From Pseudomonadota bacterium (GTDB lineage Bacteria > Pseudomonadota > Alphaproteobacteria > Rhizobiales > Xanthobacteraceae), in contig JAEYAU010000037.1 of NCBI GenBank assembly GCA_023404705.1, positions 1 through 9,529 of the forward strand: 9,529 nucleotides of DNA. The letters run 5' to 3'. The notes beneath the pieces are model-generated. The model did no database searches. It saw nothing but the letters and a program-made list of their open reading frames with translations, and was not told the origin of the DNA. How positions within the stretch are numbered: position 1 is the stretch's first letter; each line of letters starts with the position of its first letter. Both the position numbers and the translations under genes were made by a program. This document shows, piece after piece, positions 1-9,529 of the stretch.

Positions 1-127
1 TCGCCCCGCCGGTCTCGGCCAGCACCTTGGTGATCGCCGCCGTCAGCGACGTCTTGCCATGGTCGACGTGACCAATCGTGCCGATGTTGCAATGGGGCTT
101 GTTACGCTCGAATTTCTCTTTGGCCAT
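1..127 (-). CDS. tuf: Elongation factor Tu, N-terminal fragment (runs off left edge)
   Basis: Only the first 42 codons are visible; the rest lies beyond the left edge. The product begins MAKEKFERNKPHCNIGTIGH and carries the EF-Tu P-loop GHVDHGKT at residues 19-26, which binds the phosphates of GTP. EF-Tu is the GTPase that delivers aminoacyl-tRNA to the ribosomal A site in the cytoplasm. The start is fixed by the conserved MAKEKFER N-terminus and by a GGAG Shine-Dalgarno sequence (complement of 134-137) six bases upstream. It is the last visible gene of the str operon, 43 bases after the fusA stop, with no terminator hairpin plus T-run in the gap, so it is probably cotranscribed with fusA. 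Alphaproteobacteria often carry a second tuf copy elsewhere, so this could be tufA or tufB; the window cannot say which. Confidence 0.97.
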   Translation of the reverse strand, partial: MAKEKFERNKPHCNIGTIGHVDHGKTSLTAAITKVLAETGGA

Positions 128-170
128 CGGACTCTCCGTTCCGGGTCTTTCCCTGAAAGGTGAAAAACGA

Positions 171-2243
<2,073 letters not shown>

Positions 2244-2273
2244 GGGGAATCCTTAAATCTTTCTGTCCGCCGG

Positions 2274-2744
2274 TTACCAGCGATAGTGCGAGAAGGCGCG
2301 GTTGGCTTCCGCCATCCGGTGCGTGTCCTCGCGCTTCTTGACGGCGTTCCCCCGGTTGTTCGACGCGTCGAGCAGCTCCGCCGAGAGGCGCTCGATCATG
2401 GTCTTCTCGTTGCGATCGCGGGACGCCGCGATGATCCAGCGGATGCCCAGCGCCTGGCGGCGGTCATGCCGCACTTCCACGGGCACCTGGTAGGTGGCGC
2501 CGCCGACGCGGCGGGAGCGCACCTCGACCGACGGCATCACGTTGTCGAGCGCCTGCTCGAACACGCCGATCGGATTCTGCTTGGTCTTGCCTTCGATCAC
2601 TTCGAGGGCGCCGTAGACGATGCTCTCGGCGACCGACTTCTTTCCCTCGTACATGATCGAGTTCATGAACTTCGTGATCACGACGTTCCCGAACTTCGGA
2701 TCCGGGAGAATTTCGCGTTTCTCGGCGCGGTGACGACGGGACAT
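2274..2744 (-). CDS. rpsG: 30S ribosomal protein S7
   Basis: The 156-residue product begins MSRRHRAEKREILPDPKFGN and ends AFSHYRW, the classic short S7 form. S7 nucleates assembly of the 30S head by binding the 3' major domain of 16S rRNA and lines the E site near the mRNA exit. The basic central segment (RSRRVGGATYQVPVEVRHDRR, roughly residues 76-96) is the family signature. The start has a good AGGGAG Shine-Dalgarno sequence about 10 bases upstream, lying at the very end of rpsL. Only 19 bases separate the rpsL stop from this start, which is shorter than the roughly 100-base rpsL-rpsG spacer of E. coli that carries the S7 autoregulatory site. An E. coli-like S7 repressor site is therefore not present in that gap. 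Confidence 0.98.
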   Translation of the reverse strand: MSRRHRAEKREILPDPKFGNVVITKFMNSIMYEGKKSVAESIVYGALEVIEGKTKQNPIGVFEQALDNVMPSVEVRSRRVGGATYQVPVEVRHDRRQALGIRWIIAASRDRNEKTMIERLSAELLDASNNRGNAVKKREDTHRMAEANRAFSHYRW

Positions 2745-2763
2745 GGTTCGTTTTCTCCCTAGA

Positions 2764-3135
2764 TCACTTCGGCCGCTTGGCGCCGTACTTCGAACGGCGC
2801 TGCTTGCGATTCTTGACGCCCTGGGTGTCGAGCACGCCGCGCAGGATGTGGTAGCGCACGCCCGGCAGGTCCTTCACGCGGCCGCCGCGGATCATGACCA
2901 CCGAGTGCTCCTGCAGGTTATGGCCCTCGCCCGGGATGTAGCCGATCACCTCGAAGCCGTTGGTCAGACGAACCTTGGCGACCTTGCGGAGCGCCGAATT
3001 CGGCTTCTTCGGGGTCGTGGTGTAGACGCGCGTGCAGACGCCGCGCTTCTGCGGGCTCGCCTGCAGCGCCGGCACCTTGTTGCGGCTCTTCACCTGGGTC
3101 CGCGGCTTGCGGATCAGCTGTTGGATCGTCGGCAT
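2764..3135 (-). CDS. rpsL: 30S ribosomal protein S12
   Basis: The 123-residue product begins MPTIQQLIRKPR and ends KYGAKRPK, the standard S12. It sits at the decoding centre of the 30S subunit and governs accuracy. The loops that contact the A site are intact: TPKKPNSALRK with Lys43/Lys44, and GGRVKDLPGVRYH with Lys88, Asp89 and Pro91 (initiator Met counted). Lysine at 43 and 88 is the streptomycin-sensitive state. Asp89 is the position that RimO methylthiolates in E. coli. I chose the ATG at 3133-3135 rather than the in-frame one 12 bases further upstream (3145-3147) because S12 proteins almost universally start MPTIxQL, and the AAGGTGAAGG Shine-Dalgarno region falls between the two. It is the first gene of the str operon, with no coding gene ahead of it on this strand until rpoC. 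Confidence 0.98.
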   Translation of the reverse strand: MPTIQQLIRKPRTQVKSRNKVPALQASPQKRGVCTRVYTTTPKKPNSALRKVAKVRLTNGFEVIGYIPGEGHNLQEHSVVMIRGGRVKDLPGVRYHILRGVLDTQGVKNRKQRRSKYGAKRPK

Positions 3136-3297
3136 CCTGGCCTTCACCTTTTGCGGGCATGACGCCCATTAATTCGACCGTCCGCGCGTTCACACGCGCA
3201 AAACGGAATCGCGCCGTACCACCATGTCCCGGTGGAGGGGCGCTCTTCCGAAAACAGAGGACCGCGACGCCAAAGCGCCGAGGTCATGCACTCAGTT

Positions 3298-3316
3298 CTG
3301 ACAGTTCAGTTGTCAG
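3298..3316. repeat. Inverted repeat CTGACA-N7-TGTCAG in the str leader
   Basis: Perfect 6-bp arms (3298-3303 and 3311-3316) flank a 7-base centre, the geometry of a dimeric operator or a small RNA hairpin. The same stretch carries three copies of CAGTT at 3293-3297, 3302-3306 and 3307-3311. It lies about 140 bases downstream of the predicted str transcription start, so it could act as an RNA element or roadblock, or be chance. No known regulator is assigned. Confidence 0.35.
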
Positions 3317-3459
3317 GGGCAGCGTCTGAGCGTCATTCGTCGAGGCGCATAGGCCCGCGGTGTTTGCCCAGAGTCGGCAACTCGAAGAGTTACGCTCGAG
3401 GATGTACCGGGACTGCCGTGCCGACTGGCGAAGCTCACCGCCTGCCGCAAAGTGCGCGG

Positions 3460-3488
3460 GTTGTAGAGTCCGATTCCCGAAGTGTCAA
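3460..3488 (-). promoter_or_regulatory. Predicted sigma-70-type promoter of the str operon
   Basis: Read on the minus strand there is a perfect -35 hexamer TTGACA (3488 to 3483), a 17-base spacer, and a -10 hexamer TACAAC (3465 to 3460; 4 of 6 matches to TATAAT, including the conserved first two bases and the fifth). Spacing is optimal. Transcription would start near 3453, giving a leader of about 318 nt before the rpsL start codon. It is the best match I found upstream of rpsL. Because the hairpin after rpoC and an opposing gene intervene, the str operon needs its own promoter, which fits this site. The start site is inferred. Confidence 0.62.
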
Positions 3489-3820
3489 GGCCGCGGCACG
3501 GAGAAAGTGCCCGAAATCCGCGCGTTTGTGACACCTCAGGCCTGCGGCAAGGCGACCACTGCGGCGCCGGCCCCGAAGCGACGCGCGACCAGGATCGGCG
3601 AAGCCCCAGCTCCCGGCCCGTGCCTTGCGCCCCCCACCCGCAACCGGGGCTCACACATGCCGATAAGGCTGCTGATATGGCGCTGCAGCGCGCAATTCTC
3701 AAGCCGCATCCGGATTCGTCCAGAGGGCCTGAGCCGGTCCGGCGCACTACGACCCCCCGAAAACCCGTGCTTTTCGCGCCACGCCACACAATAAAGACTG
3801 ATTTCGCCTGTTGTTCGGGC

Positions 3821-3849
3821 CGGACAGAGTCGAGACGGGATGCTAGTGT
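3821..3849 (+). promoter_or_regulatory. Possible promoter of the radical SAM gene
   Basis: On the plus strand CGGACA (3821-3826; 4 of 6 to TTGACA) is followed after 17 bases by TAGTGT (3844-3849; 3 of 6 to TATAAT), preceded directly by TGC, which makes an extended -10 element. This would start transcription near 3856 and leave a leader of about 48 nt before the ATG at 3904. The match is weak, and the call rests mostly on spacing and position. Confidence 0.35.
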
Positions 3850-3903
3850 GGCCGCGTCAGTCCAGGGCCGGACCGCCGACTGTCGATACCGGAGCGCCAA
3901 TCG

Positions 3904-5712
3904 ATGCTGATGCGGACTGAGGGGGCGGGCCTCTTCCATTTCGTCATGATCAAGCCGTCGCATTACGACGACGACGGTTACCCTATTCAGTGGTTTCGCT
4001 CGGCGATTCCCTCGAACACCCTCGCCTGCCTGAACGGGCTGGCGCTCGACGCCGCCCGCCGCCAGGTGCTCGGCCCCAACGTCGAGATCCGCCTGCACAC
4101 CTATGACGAGACCAACCGGCGTGTCCGCCCGGACCGCATCATCCGCGAGATCCGCGAGGCCGGCGGCAAGGCCCTGATCGGGCTGGTCGGGGTGCAGTCG
4201 AACCAGTTCTTCCGCGCCGTGGACCTCGCCCGGCCCTTCCTCGAGGCCGACTTTCCCGTGTGCATCGGCGGGTTCCATATCTCGGGTTGCATCGCGATGC
4301 TCCCGGAGATGCCGAAGGAGATGCAGGAGGCCCAGGCCATGGGCATCTCCTTCTTCGCGGGCGAGGCCGAGGACGGCCGCCTCGACCAAGTGCTGCGCGA
4401 TGCCTGGAACGGCTCGCTGGCGCCGCTCTACAACCACATGAACGACCTGCCCTCGCTGCAGGGCGAGCCGCCGCCCTTCCTGCCGCGCCAGCACGTCAAG
4501 CGCACCTCGGGCACGGTCTCCTCGATCGATATCGGCCGCGGCTGCCCCTACCAGTGCTCGTTCTGCACCATCATCAACGTGCAGGGCCGCAAGAGCCGCG
4601 TGCGCTCGCCCGACGACCTCGAGCGCGCCGTGCGCGAGAGCTACGCCCAGGGCATCAAGCGCTTCTTCATCACGGACGACAACCTCGCCCGCAACAAGGA
4701 CTGGGAAGCGCTCTTCGACCGCATGATCAAGATGAAGGTCGACGAGGGCATGGATATCGGCTTCACGATCCAGGTCGATACCCTCTGCCACAAGATCCCG
4801 AACTTCATCGAGAAGGCGACGAAGGGCGGCGCGCGGCGCATCTTCATCGGGCTCGAGAACATCAATCCCGACAATCTGATCGGCGCCAAGAAGCGGCAGA
4901 ACAAGATCACCGAATACCGGGAAATGCTGCAGAAGTGGCGCGACCACGGCGCGCTCACGTGTGCGGGCTACATCCTCGGCTTCCCGAACGACACGAAAGA
5001 GTCGATCCTTCGCGACATCGAGATCATCAAGCGCGAGCTCCCGCTCGACATTCTCGAGTTCTTCTTCCTCACGCCCCTGCCCGGCTCCGAAGACCACAAG
5101 AAGCTCTGGCAGCAGGGCGTCTGGATGGATCCGGACCTCAACAAGTACGACCTCAACCACCGCGTCTCGCATCATTCGAAGATGTCGGACCAGGAGTGGG
5201 AAGAGGCCTATCGCGCGGCCTGGGCGGCCTATTTCAGCCCGGACCACGTGCGCACGATCCTGCGCCGCGTCGCCGCCAACAAGCTCGGGCTCGTCAACTC
5301 GATCTTCTCGACCATTCTCTGGTTCAAGCTGATGATTCCGTTCGAGGGCGTGCATCCCCTCGAGGGCGGCGCCTTCCGCATGAAGTTCAGGAAGGACCGG
5401 CGCCACGGGCTGCCGATCGAGAGCCCCTTCGTGTTCTACCCGCGCTTCATGTGGGAGAGCGCGAGGAAGCTGCGCGGCTACTGGAAGATCTATCGCGAGG
5501 CGAAGCAGATCCTCAACGAGGTGAAGAACGCCCCGGACCGCTGGACCTATTCGGACATCGCGATCGCGCCGCCGAAGGCCGACGAGTTCGAGGCGCTGGA
5601 TTTGTATCACGCCACCACGGGTGGCGAGGCTGCCTTGGCCCGCAAGCGCCGCGACGAAGCGATCCGCGCCGGCGGCGACGTGGAGACTCCGCCTGCCGTG
5701 GCGGCGGAGTAA
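3904..5712 (+). CDS. Radical SAM enzyme with N-terminal cobalamin-binding-like domain, substrate unknown
   Basis: The 602-residue product has the layout of class B (cobalamin-type) radical SAM enzymes. Residues about 10-175 resemble a Rossmann-like B12-binding domain: IGLVGVQSN (92-100), the IGGFHISG loop (121-128) and a GEAED segment (153-157). The usual DxHxxG cobalt-ligand motif is absent, so cobalamin binding is unproven. The radical SAM barrel follows, with CPYQCSFC (Cys214, Cys218, Cys221) to hold the 4Fe-4S cluster that cleaves S-adenosylmethionine, then the strands around FFITDDN (254-260), IFIGLEN (313-319) and GYILGFPND (355-363). Residues about 400-602 form an unassigned C-terminal extension rich in aromatic and basic residues, with no signal peptide or clear membrane segment. 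The start has a GGAG ribosome binding site (3891-3894) nine bases upstream; Met3 is an alternative. It lacks the RimO/MiaB N-terminal and TRAM domains. Relatives act on tetrapyrroles, hopanoids, peptides or antibiotics; the substrate here cannot be read. It stands alone, antisense between rpoC and rpsL. Confidence 0.9.
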   Translation: MLMRTEGAGLFHFVMIKPSHYDDDGYPIQWFRSAIPSNTLACLNGLALDAARRQVLGPNVEIRLHTYDETNRRVRPDRIIREIREAGGKALIGLVGVQSNQFFRAVDLARPFLEADFPVCIGGFHISGCIAMLPEMPKEMQEAQAMGISFFAGEAEDGRLDQVLRDAWNGSLAPLYNHMNDLPSLQGEPPPFLPRQHVKRTSGTVSSIDIGRGCPYQCSFCTIINVQGRKSRVRSPDDLERAVRESYAQGIKRFFITDDNLARNKDWEALFDRMIKMKVDEGMDIGFTIQVDTLCHKIPNFIEKATKGGARRIFIGLENINPDNLIGAKKRQNKITEYREMLQKWRDHGALTCAGYILGFPNDTKESILRDIEIIKRELPLDILEFFFLTPLPGSEDHKKLWQQGVWMDPDLNKYDLNHRVSHHSKMSDQEWEEAYRAAWAAYFSPDHVRTILRRVAANKLGLVNSIFSTILWFKLMIPFEGVHPLEGGAFRMKFRKDRRHGLPIESPFVFYPRFMWESARKLRGYWKIYREAKQILNEVKNAPDRWTYSDIAIAPPKADEFEALDLYHATTGGEAALARKRRDEAIRAGGDVETPPAVAAE

Positions 5713-5738
5713 GCTCCGCGCGAGCCGTATTCTCCGTG

Positions 5739-5853
5739 GTCATCCCGGCCGAGCGCCTGGCGCGAGAGCCCGGATCCATACCCCCTGTCTCTCCGCATTA
5801 CGACCACAGGGGATATGGATCCCGGACAGCCGCTGCGCGGCTTCCGGGATGAC
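5739..5853. repeat. Composite palindromic intergenic repeat (REP-like)
   Basis: A large imperfect palindrome fills most of the gap between the convergent radical SAM and rpoC genes. The outer arms are perfect 10-mers, GTCATCCCGG (5739-5748) and CCGGGATGAC (5844-5853). The inner arms (5769-5788 and 5806-5825) pair at 18 of 20 positions around a 17-base loop. A secondary hairpin AGCCGC-TGC-GCGGCT (5828-5842) lies within the right half. Repeats of this design, opening with GTCATCCCGG and containing a GGATCCATA-like core, are scattered between genes in many Hyphomicrobiales genomes. It starts 26 bases after the radical SAM stop and could also end or stabilise that transcript. A second copy elsewhere in the genome would confirm the repeat; none lies in this window. 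Confidence 0.75.
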
Positions 5854-5899
5854 GCTCAGGACCTGGCTGGGCGCCCTCTTCCATCCCCCCAAAGCAAAT

Positions 5900-5921
5900 G
5901 GGCCGCCCCGGAGGGCGGCCC
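5900..5921 (-). terminator. Intrinsic terminator downstream of rpoC
   Basis: A perfect 9-bp GC stem, GGGCCGCCC (5900-5908) and GGGCGGCCC (5913-5921), closes a 4-base loop. It lies 27 bases past the rpoC stop codon. On the rpoC strand the stem is followed by ATTTGCTTT, a short interrupted T-tract, so this direction is favoured. On the plus strand it is followed by a pyrimidine-rich TTCGCGTCTCTTGC stretch, so it may also stop readthrough from the radical SAM gene. The T-tract is imperfect, so strength is uncertain. Confidence 0.72.
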
Positions 5922-5948
5922 TTCGCGTCTCTTGCTTCGTATGGCCGC

Positions 5949-9529
<3,581 letters not shown>

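Larger units (their letters stand above)
3136..3903. other. Divergent intergenic region with str-operon leader
   Basis: These 768 bases lie between the divergent rpsL and radical SAM genes. About 3136-3453 is the inferred transcribed leader of the str operon. It contains short inverted repeats: 6-bp arms at 3184-3189/3194-3199 (loop of 4), 5-bp arms at 3219-3223/3231-3235, a 4-bp GGGC/GCCC pair at 3155-3158/3164-3167 just upstream of the rpsL ribosome binding site, and CTGACA-N7-TGTCAG at 3298-3316. The segment 3489-3800 holds no recognisable gene: the open frames there are short or arginine-rich, overlap each other on both strands and look like GC-driven noise. I see no tRNA cloverleaf and no terminator with a T-run. 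Confidence 0.7.

Noticed and set aside
147..159. Small hairpin CTTTC-CCT-GAAAG in the fusA-tuf gap as a terminator
   Set aside because: The stem is only 5 bp and AT-rich and has no following T-run on the transcribed strand; the tuf ribosome binding site follows it, so fusA and tuf are more likely cotranscribed.
3136..3147. Upstream in-frame ATG giving S12 four extra residues (MKAR)
   Set aside because: S12 conservatively starts MPTIxQL, and the Shine-Dalgarno-like AAGGTGAAGG is placed for the downstream ATG at 3135.
3640..3735. Possible tRNA-like segment (CCGGATTCGTCC resembling a T-arm)
   Set aside because: No matching acceptor stem, anticodon arm or D-arm can be paired around it.
3536..3787. 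Minus-strand open frame of 83 codons upstream of the str promoter
   Set aside because: It ends before the promoter, has no recognisable motif or ribosome binding site, and is overlapped by other equally poor frames.
3482..3910. Plus-strand open frame of 142 codons ending in the radical SAM start region
   Set aside because: An upstream leader peptide or coupled gene was considered. Composition is random-looking, there is no good ribosome binding site, and it crosses both predicted promoters.
3313..5610. Long minus-strand open frame of 765 codons antisense to the radical SAM gene
   Set aside because: Its translation is a monotonous mix of Arg, His, Leu, Val, Asp and Glu typical of the complement of GC-rich coding DNA. 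It starts inside a gene with recognisable motifs on the other strand and runs on through the intergenic promoter region.
3904..5712. RimO or MiaB methylthiotransferase assignment for the radical SAM protein
   Set aside because: The N-terminal three-cysteine methylthiotransferase domain and the C-terminal TRAM domain are missing; the N-terminus looks cobalamin-domain-like instead.
4260..5852. Plus-strand open frame of 530 codons in another frame of the radical SAM gene
   Set aside because: Its Arg/Pro/Gly/His-rich translation shows no domain, and it overlaps the radical SAM frame that carries the CxxxCxxC motif; it also runs through the palindromic repeat.

Overview
The window is a stretch of core-genome DNA from a high-GC alphaproteobacterium, most likely of the order Hyphomicrobiales (Rhizobiales). 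The evidence is the strong GC-rich codon bias (long antisense shadow reading frames throughout), the close proximity of rpoC to the rpsL-rpsG-fusA-tuf cluster, the alphaproteobacterial flavour of the protein sequences (for example EF-G beginning MPRTHRIEDYRNFG), and a 'GTCATCCCGG...CCGGGATGAC' palindromic intergenic repeat of a style common in that order. The taxonomic call is inference; there is no rRNA gene in the window.

Layout. The right part (9529 down to 5949, minus strand) is the 3' 85% or so of rpoC, the RNA polymerase beta' subunit, running in from beyond the right edge. It is followed on its own strand by a strong GC hairpin (5900-5921) and then by a composite palindromic repeat (5739-5853). 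The middle (3904-5712) holds a single plus-strand gene, pointing against everything else, for a 602-residue radical SAM enzyme with an N-terminal region of the cobalamin-binding-like type. The 768-base divergent intergenic region 3136-3903 contains a good sigma-70-type promoter facing left (TTGACA, 17-base spacer, TACAAC) and a weaker extended -10 candidate facing right. The left part (3135 down to 1, minus strand) is the streptomycin operon: rpsL (S12), rpsG (S7), fusA (EF-G) and the first 42 codons of tuf (EF-Tu), with gaps of only 19, 30 and 43 bases.

How it works together. rpoC and the str-operon genes supply transcription and translation machinery and are normally co-oriented and close together in this group. 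Here the radical SAM gene sits between them on the other strand. The rpoC terminator and the promoter far upstream of rpsL suggest that rpoBC and the str operon are separate transcription units, the latter with an inferred leader of about 318 nt.

The only part that is not textbook housekeeping is the radical SAM gene. Its family architecture is clear (CxxxCxxC cluster motif, cobalamin-domain-like N-terminus), but its substrate cannot be read from the sequence. I see no CRISPR array, insertion sequence, tRNA, rRNA, prophage or defence gene. The most interesting points are the placement and unknown job of that enzyme, the long structured str leader, and the palindromic repeat between the convergent gene ends.
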